Below, one piece after another: positions 1 through 12,714 of a DNA stretch of 64,000 nucleotides. Under the pieces are notes generated by a model. It saw nothing but the letters and a program-made list of their open reading frames with translations. It made no database searches and was not told the DNA's origin. Source of the stretch: Prochilodus magdalenae (taxonomy: Eukaryota > Chordata > Actinopteri > Characiformes > Prochilodontidae). The stretch spans positions 18,501-82,500 of the forward strand of contig JAMWET010003173.1 in the NCBI GenBank assembly GCA_024036415.1, in the 5' to 3' direction. The position numbers and the translations under genes are program-made. The stretch's first letter is position 1; the number at the start of each line of letters is the position of its first letter.

Positions 1-65
1 CTCCATGCAACTACCTCAGTGTGTGGAAAATGTGGAAAGCTTTTGGTGCCCCCATCTTAAGGTCA

Positions 66-258
66 ATGACAAAAATCGTCAGCTTCCTTGTCTAAGTTGG
101 TAGTAACTTCAGGCTCCTGCAGATGGTGCTGCACAAGCGTAATGGGACAATAAACACCTGTGGGGTGTGAGTGATGGGATTCATTGCGAAGAGGTGGTAC
201 AGTGCAGGGAATGTCTTGTTCTGTGTGTGGAACCAAAGCAGATGGTAATGATTGGCTA
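66..258. mobile_element. Tc1-like deletion derivative, family A, copy 1 left part
   Basis: Same order and wording as the copy at 51000-51500: end sequence, CTGCAGATGGTGCTGCAC, then the GAAGAGGTGGTACAGTGCAG stretch. The element breaks off at 258, where the minisatellite begins, and resumes at 841. Confidence 0.6.
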
Positions 259-840
259 CAGGGGGGACAGTAAAAGGGACAGTGTTGGTGTATGGATATA
301 GGAATAACCAATAGAAGGATGGGTATAGGAAGGGACAGTGTTGGTGTATGGATATAGGAATGAATGGAGGAATGGACAGTGTTGGTGTATGGATAAAGAA
401 ATAACCAATAGAAGGATGGATATAGAAAGGGACAGTATTGGTGTATGTATACATGAATGAATGGAGGAAGGGACAGTGTTGGTGTATGTATACAGGAATG
501 AATGGAGGAAGGGACAGTGTTGGTGTATGTATACAGGAATGAATGGAGGAATGGATAGTGTTGGTGTATGGATATAGGAATGAATGGAGGAATGGACAGT
601 GTTGGTGTATGGATAAAGGAATAACCAATAGAAGCATGGATATAGGAAGGGACAGTGTTGGTGTATGTATACAGGAATGAATGGAGGAAGGGACAGTGTT
701 GGTGTATGGATATAGGAAAGAAGGGACAAAGCTATAATGTTAGTGTATGGATAAAGGAATGAACAGAAAAAGGAACAATGTTGGTTGGGGGAAAAAAGGA
801 AAGACTTTAATAAAGAGAGGGTAGAGAAGTGAGGGAAGTG
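259..840. repeat. minisatellite of 41- and 57-bp units inside a Tc1-like element
   Basis: At least ten imperfect copies of GGACAGTGTTGGTGTATGG are spaced alternately about 41 and 56-57 bp. The longer unit carries an extra ATAACCAATAGAAGGATGG. The last part (720-840) is degenerate. Open frames across it encode only YTNTVPF-type repeats and are artefacts. Confidence 0.85.
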
Positions 841-1010
841 GTTTGTACGTCCCAAAGACCATAGTGTAAACGAAGTAGCTGAATCTGCAGGTGTATGGAA
901 GCGTATGGTCCTACAGGTGTACCAGCAGTGGCTAAAATCCCAGTCTACAGGGAATTCTGCTCGGAATTTTGCCAGGGGAAGCATGCACCAAATCTGGCCC
1001 AACTTCAATG
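841..1010. mobile_element. Tc1-like deletion derivative, family A, copy 1 right part
   Basis: Continues the interrupted element: AAAGACCATAGTGTAAACG, then a remnant of the helix-turn-helix coding part (VYQQWLKSQST type), then CACCAAATCTGG. Its C-terminal third is missing. Confidence 0.6.
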
Positions 1011-1619
1011 TATGTTCAGAGATCTGCCTTCGCCTATTTTTATTATCGTCATTACAGAACAGTGAAGTGGATGGACAACGGGTCATAATATCACTCAACA
1101 CATGACCTACAATAGCTGTTGTGAAAATCTGTGCAGCAGCAATTCCAAAGAACGCTTGAAAAAGCTTTATGTAACCCTCTTGGAGGACAATTTGCTGGGA
1201 ATTGCAGTCCACTTTTTGAGAGAACTCTCAAACGACTCTGCTGCTGCTTTTACCATTACCGCTTCTCTCTCGTACGCATTTCAGTGTTACAACCCTGCGT
1301 TTTCCTAGAGTGCATTTTGCCCTATTATTTGACCGAGTTCTCTGAGAAGGCCATGACCACCAGCTGATCTCCTAGGTCTACTTTCAGTGCCTCCTGCAAC
1401 AAAGCCCATGCTTGTATCCCCAGAAAAATACAGACAAGACGCTATTTCAAGAGGAGACAGACGTGAAACAATAATGAAAGGAGCAGTTAAAGCCGCCTAT
1501 TCAGCTGCGAGTGAACTCCCTAAAGCACCGTTTGGTTTTCTGAACTCTTGTTATGCTGTTGAGGGTTAAACAACATGCAAAGAGGGGCACAAATATATAA
1601 ACCTTATAACAGCAGCAGC
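1011..1619. other. intergenic, nothing recognised
   Basis: Short open frames only, with no family resemblance and no splice-supported exon seen. Confidence 0.5.
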
Positions 1620-2240
1620 ACCCTATACACCTCCATATATGCAGTATGAGCAGAACAGTATCATATTCAACCCACTTTCCCCCTGTTCCTCCATGGTCAG
1701 GACCACCACAGAGCAGGTATTATGGGCTGGTGGATCATTCTCAGCAGTGCTGTGACACTGATGTGGTGGTGGTGTGTTAGTGTGTGTTGTGCTGAGGTGA
1801 GTGGATCAGAGACAGCAGTGCCCGCTGGACACCTCAGTGTCACCGCTGGACTGAGAATCGTTCACCAACCTACAGCCAACAGCGTCCTGTGGGCAGTGTC
1901 CTGTGAGCAGGGTCCTGTGGGCAGCTTCCTGTGAGCAGGGTCCTGTGGGCAGGGTGATGTGACCACTAATGAAGAACTAGAGGATGACCTAATAGAGTGG
2001 ACAGTAAGTGGACACAGCACTGCTGTGTCTGATCCACTCACACCAGCACAACGCACACTACATCAGTGTCATTGCAGTGCTGAGAATGATCCACCACCTG
2101 CTCTGTGGTGGTCCTGTGGGCGTCCTGACCACTGAAGAACAGGGTAATACAGTATACAGGGAAACAAATGGACTACAGTCTGGAACTGTAGAACTACAGA
2201 GTGCTCCTATATGGTCAGTGGAGCTGATAAAATGGACATA
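1620..2240. mobile_element. hAT-like MITE with long inverted repeats, copy 1
   Basis: The left arm (1690-1790: ACCACAGAGCAGGTATTATG, GGTGGATCATTCTCAGCA) is mirrored by the right arm (2060-2125: GAATGATCCACCACCTGCTC). The centre at 1880-1960 holds a small GC-rich repeat (GTCCTGTGGGCAG). Partial relatives lie at 4180-4460 and 18068-18180. Assignment to hAT is by resemblance to otophysan elements, not proven. Confidence 0.6.
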
Positions 2241-2399
2241 TTTATTTAGAAAAATACATTTACAAAAATCAACCATGTATGTCATTTAATATATTTCGCC
2301 ATTGTGAGAACTCATATATGCATGCCCCTTGGCATTTAGATTATGTGGAAATTCATTGATCAATGCGCACAAAGAAATGGTCCAAAATTACAAGATCTG

Positions 2400-2689
2400 G
2401 TTACATGGACTAACATTGATAGTCAAGTATGTACCAAGTTACGATTTTGGAAGGTATGGCACTAACATTGTATATATATGTATATACTGTAGACATATGT
2501 ATATACTTGGATATATGTATATATGGATAAATATCATACTGTGGTACATCAAGAGTGTATGTGGTCTATCAGGATATGTACTGGTTCAGACTCTCATCAG
2601 TTGGAACTGTTAAGTGTGAACCTGTAGAGTCTTTAAGATCACCAACACCATCCATTCAGTTGGGTGTGTCTAAACCTTTGACTGGTAAT
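2400..2689. mobile_element. MITE of the AAAAGTTTAGACAC family, copy 1
   Basis: Shares CAGGATATGTACTGG, GAGTCTTTAAGATCA and the end TAAACCTTTGACTGGTA with copies at 25233-25880 and 37668-38082. Termini of the family read ACCAGTCAAAAGTTTAGACA. Confidence 0.55.
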
Positions 2690-2798
<109 letters not shown>

Positions 2799-2845
2799 AG
2801 TCTAGATAAGTGTGGGTGTGTATAAGTGTGGGTGTGTATGTGTAT

Positions 2846-2886
2846 GTCACTTTCACTATATACATATATATATAGTGAAAGTGAAA
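2846..2886. repeat. short perfect hairpin
   Basis: TCACTTTCACTATATA is followed after a short AT loop by TATATAGTGAAAGTGA, giving 16-bp arms. Confidence 0.8.
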
Positions 2887-3099
2887 AATCATGAATGGAA
2901 AAAAGATAGGAAGTGTTCCAGCAGTGATTAAATATTAGAATACTTTATGAATATGTCTTGAAATATTGTTTCTAAAAATAGTTTTCTCTGCAGTTTATAC
3001 GGTTGAAATCTGCATGCGTTATTTTGACAAGTGATCCCAAACTTTTGATCACTACTGCATTCCTGTAAAACGACAACTACAGCTCTGCCTGTGCCTATA

Positions 3100-3131
<32 letters not shown>

Positions 3132-3654
3132 CGAGCGAAATCTCTTACCATCAATGTAGATCTCTCCCAGTCACGGGTCTCCCTCTGTAGCACTTTGCTC
3201 AGAGCGTTTCTGTAAGACAGCAGTCTTGCCCGTGCCACGGTTCAGGTTCCTGTGAGTGAGAATGGCTCATCAGCGTTCACTCTGGAGGACTGAGAGCGGA
3301 CGAGGTGTGAAAGGAGTTGCTGGGTGATCCTGATGCTTTGGCTGCCTGCACTGCTTGGCCCCCTAAGAAGCTCTGAGACGCCCACTGAGAGCAGGGAGGC
3401 ATGAGCCCCTTTAACACCCCGCCTGCAGCTGCTAACTAGACTCGGCAGAGCAGTCAGAGCATGATCCCAGCGCCGCCTCTTCTTAGTGGAGAGGAGCTTC
3501 AAATCATAATTCCACTGTAATTTATGCAGTAACGTCACTGTGGTAACAAATTAGCATGGCCAGATTAAGGCGGTCTGGTGCTCCTGGGCATTTACGATAT
3601 GGTGCACTGTCTTGTCATGAGTCATGAGACCAAAAGGTACATGAAGTATCCCAG
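2887..3654. other. intergenic with (AAC)n, otherwise nothing recognised
   Basis: An (AAC)n run lies at about 3100-3131. The 98-codon minus-strand frame at 3242-3538 shows no family motif. Confidence 0.5.
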
Positions 3655-4170
3655 TATTTATTGAGCCCCACATATAGAAGTAGTGTCTCTCAGTAACGCA
3701 AACACGCCAGACCTCTCAGTATGGAGTTGTAGAGGTTCCTTCTGGTGTAGCTTGAATATTCTCAAACGATTCCTGCAGATTGTGTGGTAGGGGTGGAGGT
3801 TGAGTGACACCATGTGATGCATGGCAACAAACTGTAGCTTGGTGCTGACCATGGTGCCTCTACACACAGATTTGTTGGTCGTCTCCACCAAGACAAAAAA
3901 CGCGGGACTCGTCACTGAAGATGACCTGCTGCCATTCTGAGTCACTCCATGACAGTCTGGCACGACACCATTGCAGTCCTTGTTGACGTTGACGTGGTGT
4001 TAAGTGCAGTTGTTGTAACAGTCTGTGTGGAAATAGTGCTGGGTCGTGAAGCAGTGTGCCAATGGTGCTGGCACTAACACTCATAGAGGACACCACTGCA
4101 CGTTGAGTGTCTGCAATCGTGGCTGTTGGGTCAGTCAGGTACAGCGATAAGGCCCATTCTTGTTTACCAC
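3655..4170 (-). pseudogene. Tc1-like transposase remnant, family B, copy 1
   Basis: The minus-strand reading gives LTPRQRQQGLQWCRARLSW and then WQQVIFSDESRVFCLGGDDQ, the Tc1/mariner catalytic-core signature around the second Asp. A frameshift follows, and the rest is in another frame. The N-terminal part (TATIADTQRAV) is also present. Clearly inactive: no full frame and no terminal repeats seen. Confidence 0.85.
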
Positions 4171-4174
4171 TCGT

Positions 4175-4460
4175 CTTGTACTTTGGGAGTTGGTCATCCT
4201 CTCCTTCATCAGTGGTCACAGGACGCTGCCCACAGGACGCTGTTGGCTGGATAGTTTTGGTCGGTGGACGATTCTCAGTCCAGCAGTGGCACTGAGGTGT
4301 CATGAGAATGATGCTCCACCTACACAATACCTGCTCTGTGGTGGTCCTGGGGGGGGTCCTGACCACTGAAGGAGACTGGACTATTACAGTATACACAGAA
4401 ACAGATGGACGACAGTCTGTAACTGTAGAACTACAAAGTCCTATATGGTAGATGGAGATG
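4175..4460. mobile_element. hAT-like MITE, copy 2, partial
   Basis: Right half of the element at 1620-2240: CTCCACCTACACAATACCTG, CTCTGTGGTGGTCCTG and the tail GGAGATGATAAAATGGA. It abuts the Tc1-like remnant. Confidence 0.6.
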
Positions 4461-5536
4461 ATAAAATGGATATACTGTATCTGTGCATCCCAACATTATT
4501 GGAAACGGCTGTAGTATCCTTTCGTGAGAAAAACGTCTGGTTCCATTCAACACCACTGTGAACAAATCTGACATGGTTTTCCTTAGATGGAGTGAAACTA
4601 TGGAAACCCCTTTTGCTGATGTATCTTGAAGGTGGTAGGACCTTAGCTTATTTTTAGCTGGTCGCTGTAGAAGGACAGCAGATAGCCAGTGTTATTGGTA
4701 GAAAGCTGAAAATCATGTCTCTATTTATTGGTCGGAATGGTATGTTGAATGGTATGCACTGGTGGAGGATAGAGTGTATTTGCGTAATGCATGGTGGGTA
4801 TTGTAATGAGGTATGCAAAATACATCAATTGTATATGTGTCGAACAGACGAGGCTAGGCAAAAAATGATGAATAACATACTGAACGGCCTTTTAAATAGG
4901 CATGTACTCCCCTAGTAACGCAGTAACTTCCATATCGATGTTGAAGAAGACGAGCAAGGGTCATAAGGACAAAGAGTCAATGATTTGAACTAGCTGCATC
5001 ATGGCAAAGGGCTGAATTGGCCTTTTAACTGTCCCTGGGGGAATGATTGGGCTTTTAGTAGCTTCACTTGTCATGGCTCTTTTAAAGGCTAGAAGGAAAT
5101 GGTGACTTGTAAAGGTCAGTGCTAATTGATCAGGTGATTGCTGATTATTGACCGCCTCGTATCATCTGATGATCCAAAATCCAAAGGGTCTGACTCTAAA
5201 AACACAACAGTCAAAGAGAACAGTGAAACCGAAGCTACACAAAAGCTGCAACCTCATCTAGATAGCCAAGTGATCCTCATCATCTGTTTAGGTAGGTGGT
5301 CCCTGCAGGATGTCTGGTATTTGGAGGGTCAAAGCATTACGTGGAATTTAGCCGTCAAATATGTTATAGCATCTATCAGCATCCAACTGAGCCCTGGGTG
5401 ATTTAGAAGGCCAGACTGATAGCAGGGTTTGAATTCACTGCCCAGTGGTGGCTATGTTTTAGAGACAGGGTGTTTGTAGTATATGGTTCTCCTTGAGCTG
5501 CAGTGTAATGTTGACCACCATGAAAACTTCTGAGGC
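4461..5536. other. intergenic, nothing recognised
   Basis: No repeat family, RNA gene or convincing exon seen. The 87-codon frame at 5138-5401 has no recognisable motif. Confidence 0.5.
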
Positions 5537-7341
5537 GCATTACACTTACTGAGTTACTGTACACCGACACACTACTTACATTACACTAACACATTACACT
5601 TACTGAGTTACTGTACACCGACACACTACTTACATTACACTAACACATTACACTTACTGAGTTACTGTACACCAACACGCTACTTACAGCACACTAACAC
5701 ATTACACTTACTGAGTTACTGTACACCAACACACTACTTACAGTACACTAACGCATTACACTTACTGAGCTACTGTACACCAACACACTACGTACAGTAC
5801 ACTAACACATTACACTTACTGAGTTACTGTACACCAACACGCTACTTAAAATACACTAACACATTACACTTACTGAGTTACTGTACACCAACACACTACT
5901 TACATTACACTAACACATTACACTTACTGAGTTACTGTACACCAACACACTACTTACAGTACACTAACACATTACACTTACTGAGTTACTGTACACCAAC
6001 ACGCTACTTACAGTACACTAACACATTGCACTTACTGAGTTACTGTACACCAACACGCTACTTACAGTACACTAACACATTGCACTTACTGAGTTACTGT
6101 ACACCAACACGCTACTTACAGTACACTAACACATTACACTTACTGAGTTACTGTACACCAACACGCTACTTACAGTACACTAACACATTACACTTACTGA
6201 GTTACTGTACACCAACACGCTACTTACAGTACACTAACACATTACACTTACTGAGTTACTGTACACCAACACACTACTTACAGTACACTAACACACTACA
6301 CTTACTGAGTTACTGTACACCAACACACTGCTTACAGCACACTAACGCATTACACTTACTGAGTTACTGTACACCAACACACTACATACAGTACACTAAC
6401 GCATTACACTTACTGAGTTACTGTACACCAACACTCTACATACAGTACACTAACACATTACACTTACTGAGTTACTGTACACCAACACACTGCTTACAGC
6501 ACACTAACACATTACACTTACTGAGTTACTGTACACCAACACGCTACTTACAGTACACTAACACATTACACTTACTGAGTTACTGTACACCAACACGCTA
6601 CTTACAGTACACTAACACATTACACTTACTGAGTTACTGTACACCAACACGCTACTTACAGTACACTAACACATTGCACTTACTGAGTTACTGTACACCA
6701 ACACACTACTTACAGTACACTAACACATTGCACTTACTGAGTTACTGTACACCAACACACTACTTACAGTACACTAACACACTACACTTACTGAGTTACT
6801 GTACACCAACACGCTACTTACAGTACACTAACACATTACACTTACTGAGTTACTGTACACCAACACGCTACTTACAGTACACTAACACATTACACTTACT
6901 GAGTTACTGTACACCAACACACTACTTACAGTACACTAACACATTACACTTACTGAGTTACTGTACACCAACACACTACTTACAGTACACTAACACACTA
7001 CACTTACTGAGTTACTGTACACCAACACACTACTTACAGTACACTAACACACTACACTCACTGAGTTACTGTACACCAACACACTACTTACAGTACACTA
7101 ACGCATTACACTCACTGAGTTACTGTACACCAACACACTGCTTACAGTACACTAACGCATCACACTTACTGAGTTACTGTACACCAACACGCTACTTACA
7201 GTACACTAACGCATCACACTTACTGAGTTACTGTACACCAACACGCTACTTACAGTACACTAACACATTACACTTACTGAGTTACTGTACACCAACACGC
7301 TACTTAGAGTACACTAACACATTACACTCACTGAGTTACTG
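5537..7341. repeat. 54-bp minisatellite, about 33 units
   Basis: Unit pattern CACTTACTGAGTTACTGTAC, then CAACACNCTACTTACAGTAC and ACTAACACATTA. Variants such as ACGCTACTTA and ACACTACATA alternate in runs, so the array has grown by duplicating blocks. Because 54 is divisible by three, one frame stays open for 438 codons (6026-7342) with the unit LLSYCTPTRYLQYTNTLH. There is no start context, splice signal or domain, so it is not called a gene. Confidence 0.95.
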
Positions 7342-7440
7342 AAGGAAAAATCTCCTGATGTCTCTTCTATTTATAGGTGCCAAGTCCAAAACATAGTGGC
7401 ATAAACAAAATATCATTGTGTGTGCTAATCACACAACGAT

Positions 7441-7622
7441 ATTTTGTGGTGTAGCTCAGCGGATAACACCACTACCCGTGGGAGACTGGGGTTCGAATCC
7501 CGGGCTGAGTGACTACGCTGTGCTACACCAATAAGACTCCTAACACTACATTGGCCTGCCTGTAATATGATTAACCTTGTAAGTCGCTCTGGATAAGAGC
7601 CATAAAGGCTAGGGACCAAACT
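7441..7622 (+). mobile_element. tRNA-derived SINE, family 1, copy 1
   Basis: Box A-like TAGCTCAGCGG and box B GGTTCGAATCC lie about 45 bp apart. Then comes the conserved SINE body ACATTGGCCTGCCTGTAATA and tail GTCGCTCTGGATAAGAGC. Reverse-oriented relatives lie at 14700, 61340 and 63545. No tRNA acceptor stem can be closed. Confidence 0.8.
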
Positions 7623-7869
7623 TTTCTGAGCACATCTCATACTGTTGATTTATATCAGTTGTTTGATGATTAAGGCCAACTGATTAAACCAGTGGGTCTA
7701 AATGTGCTTTTGCTTAATAGAAATGGACTATTGGAGCCGCACCGGCCCAATGTGGATAAGGTAAGTGAACCCAGTACTAACATATGCAGGAAGCCTTCCT
7801 TAATAGGTGCCTGTGATTAGCTAGCATCTCACTGAACAATAGAAAGACAGAAGACTGTATCTCAGAGGC

Positions 7870-7965
7870 CAACAGATCCAATTATGTTCCCTTGTACTCC
7901 TGGGCATGGACTGCTTGATTTTCAATGGTGTGGACATCACAATCAATCAACCGCAGAAAATCAAA
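7870..7965 (+). pseudogene. possible retroelement aspartic-protease fragment
   Basis: Around 7890-7935 the frame reads LVLLGMDCLIFNGVDITIN. This resembles the C-terminal flap-side motif of retropepsins (hydrophobic, hydrophobic, L-G-x-D-x-L). No catalytic DTG is visible upstream. Weak call; could be chance. Confidence 0.3.
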
Positions 7966-8739
7966 GCTAAAAGGTCTATACCAGTAATTGAGATGAATGT
8001 CCCAGAATCAGAATCCCCGTTTGCTCAGAATGACTGGAATTCTGATATGGATTCTGATTATGATAAGAGCCATTTTTCAGTGGATGACTCTCAACTTGAG
8101 CCAAAATTAGCACAGGAGCCGGGAGATAAAAGTCATTTCTGGACCAGTTTCCATCACTTTCCTTTGTATTCAATTAACGTCCATGTTTTTAAACTCAGCT
8201 TGTGCCCTTGTCAGAGGATAACCCGTCACAGCCATGCCCCCTAGCACCCATCTCTTTTTTAAGGAACCAGTGTCTAGCACCTGTTCCTTGTTCCAGCTAA
8301 ACATCGTATCAATAATTTAGGCATTGTCTTTTTGCTGGGCCATGTTATGGGTGAGCCTGGCTAATGAGCTTTATTTTCTTCCATGTTCTTCAAATGTCTA
8401 TGATCAGAACATACCATAGCTGCCTTATTGCACCAGTGCTCCACATTCCAGTGAAGTCATCCTTATAGCCATAGGCATTAGAGGAATGAGGCCGGTGGAA
8501 CATGTACACCCTGACTTTTGATAAGGTGTGGGAACATAGGCATTTGCTGCCTCACTTTTTTATACAAACCAAAAAAACTGGCTTCCAATAGAAATAACAG
8601 AGTGAGGACAAGACCACACGTTTAACTGGTAGGGTATTTTTACAGCCTCCTGTACAGCAGGGCTCATCGCTGCACCCGACTGACTCAACAGCCAAGATTC
8701 CACACATTCAGCGAGCAGGAACTTGTCTTTTCTCTGAGC

Positions 8740-8848
8740 GATTGTGGGCCATTTCTGTTGGTCAATTCATCATGACATTTTCACTCAGTGTAAACAGCAG
8801 TTGCTGTGGTACTGTTCATTGGACAGCGATGAAATACACTCATCATCA
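8740..8848. mobile_element. MITE of the CTGTCCAAAGAAAAAC family, partial
   Basis: Shares CATTTCTGTTGGTC, ATTCATCATGA and TTGGACAGCGATGA with fuller copies at 39232-39481 and 62201-62452. It abuts the Tc1-like element that follows. Confidence 0.5.
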
Positions 8849-9548
8849 AAGCACAAATAGTTGCATCTAGAAAGTATCAACAATCAGGAGTGAAACTTGG
8901 TGGGTAGGTTTGACCTTGTTAGACGTGCGTATGATTCAAGTTTCACACTTGGCCGTGCATGTGATGTATGCAAGGACTGCCTTATCGCTGTACCTGACTG
9001 ATCGGACAGCCACGATTGCAGACATTCAGTGACCTGTGATGCCTTTCATGAGTCACCTGTGTTAATGGCAGCAAAACTGGCAAACAGCTGCACAACACAG
9101 TACTACATGCCCACAGACTGTTACGAAGACTGCCCTTAACACCACGCCAACATCACCATGGTGTCATGCCAGTCATGGATTGAGTCATCTTCAGTGACAA
9201 GTCCCGCTTTTGTCTTGGTGGAGACTATGGCCAGCGCCAAGATGAACAGTTTGTTGTCACATGTCATATGTTCAGAAGGCCTGGTGTCACTCCACCTCCA
9301 ACCCTACCGCACAATCTGCAGGAACTGTGTGAGAATATTTAAAATGCATGGGATGGATTATCACAGGACACCATTAGTAACCTCCATACCGAGACATCTG
9401 GCATGTTGGGTTAGCAAACATGGCGGCCGGTGCCATACTGAGAGACACTACATCTGTGTGTGAAGCTCAATAAACATTACCCATATCAGTCTAAATACAT
9501 CATTATTTATTTTTCCTGGTAACCTTCATCTTCCTTCCCAACATACCA
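8849..9548 (+). mobile_element. Tc1-like element, family B, copy 2, both ends present
   Basis: Starts ACTCATCATCAAAG and ends with TCCTGGTAACCTTCATCTTC. In between are CTGTACCTGACTGATCGGAC (TATIA part) and a catalytic-core remnant at 9160-9240 (SSSVTSPAFVLVET in a shifted frame). At about 700 bp it is internally shortened and inactive. Confidence 0.75.
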
Positions 9549-12322
9549 CACCTCATTCTGGGTGCTGCTATTGATGAGCACATAAAAGCCAACAACACAG
9601 TAGCACTCATCTCGTAGACACTTCTTCCAATTTTTTACTCCCATCAGTGCAAAACTACTGAAGCAAACTGCTATATACACGCTTAGCACAAGTTAGCTTA
9701 TCAGCACCGTTTGAGGTAAGAGAAAAACTGTGGAAAATTTGCATTTTTTACACATAATTCCAATATTCCAAATAATAAATAATATTCCAAAATAATAAGC
9801 TTCCAAATTTCAGTGGGCGGTGAAAGCTGTTGGTTTGGTTTATTAATCCCCACCTACACACACATGATCTGTACCATTTCCAATCAAAAGATTAGCATTA
9901 GCAAGTACGGTTAGCATCGGCATATCACTTGTGAATGGATAAGCCTATATGAATGGACAGATGTTGCCATATAATTTTACTATGGAAATTAAAAGAACAA
10001 GAGAGAGACAAAACAAGCGCTAGTGCATGATTAGGACTGCGACAAGCTGGATGAACCTGCCACTTCAGGCTGGCCGCTGTGGAGATGCAATGTAGGAACA
10101 TGTTCTTGGCTTTAGTCAGCAGGCTTTATGTTCTATAGGCCGGTCTATCACGCGCTGCTGACAACCCAAGATCTGTTAGGCATGTGACGAATTGGAATTT
10201 CTCATACTGAATAAATGGATTAATGCTTCATGTTCAAGGCCAGAGGAGGAGAAGGTATTCACGTCACCAAAATCCAAAATGCTTAAACAAATATATTAGA
10301 GGCATAAGCCCATAAATGGATAAATGAATGAGAAATTAAATACCTCGTTATGCAACACAGTCATGGATATGGCTGGTAGTTTGATGGGCTGTACTACTGT
10401 GCTGTCTATAGAGATCTGGATTTAGCCCAGAAACCTCCTCAATGGAAATCCCCTTACGCTACAAGGAGTAGCTTGCATAACCCAACAGCAAGAGGCTGTA
10501 AGGTAAAGCATCCGCTGCATAATGCCATCTCAAGGGAGCGCTAGGAGTGAAAGCATGAACCCAGGCGTAGAGGAGTACCAGAGGAGATGTGTCATAAAAG
10601 CTGCTAGCAATGTGGGCAGTCCATAGAGTGATGAGGAATAGACAGACAGAGGTGAGCCTTTGAGAGCGGAGGTCATACTTAGAGCACATGGGAGTGGAGC
10701 CAAGCCAGCAAGAGGAAGAGGCCACATCGTCCATCTTGCCAAGAGACTTTTCGGGAAGGGGAAGGAGAAGAGTGATGAGCCAAGGGCCTGAGGAACAAAA
10801 GATCTCCTTTTGCTGCACAACATCTATTTAGGCCAGGGCAAAGTGAACAAGGGGTCTGCAGAGGAGCCTTTAAGCATCCTCACAATGTTGCTATTATAAG
10901 AGGCCATGCGAGCTAATTGCCCAAGCCTCGTAGCTCCAGGCTAGAGGTATCACGCAATAACCCACAGCACCAGTGGAGGGTTATGATAAAGCAAATATCT
11001 GGATCTGAACTGACCCTCTGCTAGGCCCTGCCACTCTTTAGCTACAACTGAGAAAGCTGTCAAGCTATGCTAACCTTAAAGCAGAGACATATCTCCTTCT
11101 TCTGGCATCCTACAAGTTAACACCAACACAGAAAGCCTTTGCTGCTAGCCACACCTGCTAACCCACAGCATACACATGTGTGATTTTCGTCAAGTTCAAT
11201 AAGTAGCGTGACCTTTCATGCAGGCGCTAAATGTCTCCCTGCATATAAATCCAGTCATCCTTCAAGTAGTTGAGATACTGGGTAGGCCAGTGGTCACCAG
11301 GCCTGTTCCTGGCCTCCTGCAGACATTAGTTCTGACTCTAATCAACCCCTCCTGATCCATTTAATTAAGGCCTTCAGATGTCCTTGATTGGGCCATGTGC
11401 AAAGACTTTGATTTGGGATGGAGGTTTAACCTGCAGGAAGGTCTCCAGGAGCTATGACCAGTGGAGAAGGCTATCAAATTTAATAGCACCACAAATGTGG
11501 CAGCAAATTGTGCACTTACAGTTGCCAAGCTACAACCGAACAATCTGCATTCACTGCAGGGCTGTAGCAGGGTTAATTGGCTAAGCTACCTGCTGTTTCT
11601 AACCATGGGTTTGCTAAGCTAGTCATGCCAAAGCTTGATAAAGTACTTTGAAACCCCACTGTTTCCCTGTACAGTGCTGTCATGATGTATCCTCCTGCCC
11701 ACACTCTGCTTAGGAATGCAAGTCTCCTAAGGGAAGTGCTTGAGTATAGTTGACTGCTCTTTCAGTCACTGTTTCCTGAAGAGCCACAGGCTGCAGACAT
11801 CCCCCATAGCAGACATTGGTCATCTTTGGGGCCCTAGACAGAGCTGCCAGCCAGTCTGTCTGGAGCAGTTGTGAGACACATCCGCTTCTTGAAGAAATGC
11901 ATGACAGTAAAACTCATTAATGCCAGTAGGAGCCGGTTATGCTAACTTGTCCCCAACAGCTTTTGCACATTAATGCATTTAGGCCAATTAAATCTGTTAA
12001 AGATGATCGCACTGTTTAACGAAAGCTGACAGGTGCGGTCGGCTCTTTGCTATAGGGTTGCAATGGAAAGTGGTAATCCATCTGAGGATATCCTGCTGCC
12101 TCGAGTCTGCAGTTTTGTTGGCTCCCTCACTTGAGTCAACATGAGAGTTTGAGGGGCTGAGAACAGGAATGTGTTTCGAGATGGTGAGCACTTTTCGTTT
12201 CCCAGAATTCAGGCTGTTAGCATTGGGCAAACATGATTATGCTAACTCATTCCTAACTGCTCATCCTCATTAGTATCTTTGAGCAAAGTACCCTGCTAGA
12301 GAAACTAGCATAGTCCATCTAT
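9549..12322. other. intergenic, largely unrecognised
   Basis: No gene supported. A CTCCTGCAGACATTAG to GGTCTCCAGGAGC stretch (11290-11470) resembles a common fish MITE. Two overlapping minus-strand frames (10459-10823) have no motif. Confidence 0.45.
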
Positions 12323-12470
12323 ACCAGCATGACCAGCATCAAAACACAACATATCCTGGTACTGATGGTGGCCAACATACCAGCATCTAAACATAAGCTA
12401 GCATATATCACCATCAATACCACCATGCTGTATGTGGTGTTTTGATGCTGGTATGCTGGTCACTATCAAT
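12323..12470. mobile_element. MITE with ACCAGCAT inverted ends
   Basis: ACCAGCATGACCAGCATCAA at the left mirrors TTTTGATGCTGGTATGCTGG at the right, with related scraps at 12640-12700. Confidence 0.6.
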
Positions 12471-12714
12471 ACCGGGATATAACAGGGTGGGAGTGCCATC
12501 CTATAGGTCTACAGGAGTAAAATCATCCACCTGTCTGATTGGCCTAAAAAGGCATCTGGAATCAGCACATCAGCATGTAGAGGGAGCAATTAGTGGGCCT
12601 GCATAGCTTTGGGTTACCTTGACCTTACAAGTCCCAAAGCTGGTATGCTGGTCACCAAAAATTCCAGCATATGTTGTGTTTCGATGCTGGTATGCTGATG
12701 TTGTGTGTTCAGTT

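Noticed and set aside
92..1212. Long minus-strand frames with YTNTVPF/HSFLYPYTN repeats
   Set aside because: They only read the 41/57-bp minisatellite and flanking transposon debris.
5537..7341. CRISPR array
   Set aside because: The whole 54-bp unit repeats; there are no unique spacers, and this is vertebrate DNA.
6026..7342. 438-codon open frame of repeated LLSYCTPT units
   Set aside because: It is the 54-bp minisatellite read in its open register; no start context, domain or splice evidence.
7441..7510. tRNA gene (boxes A and B present)
   Set aside because: No acceptor stem closes, and the sequence continues into a SINE body with three relatives in the window.
9158..9463. 101-codon frame starting MVSCQSWIESSSVTSPAF
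   Set aside because: Shifted reading of the Tc1-like catalytic-core remnant.
10459..10823. 119- and 97-codon overlapping minus-strand frames
   Set aside because: Different registers of the same DNA, no motif, no exon borders.
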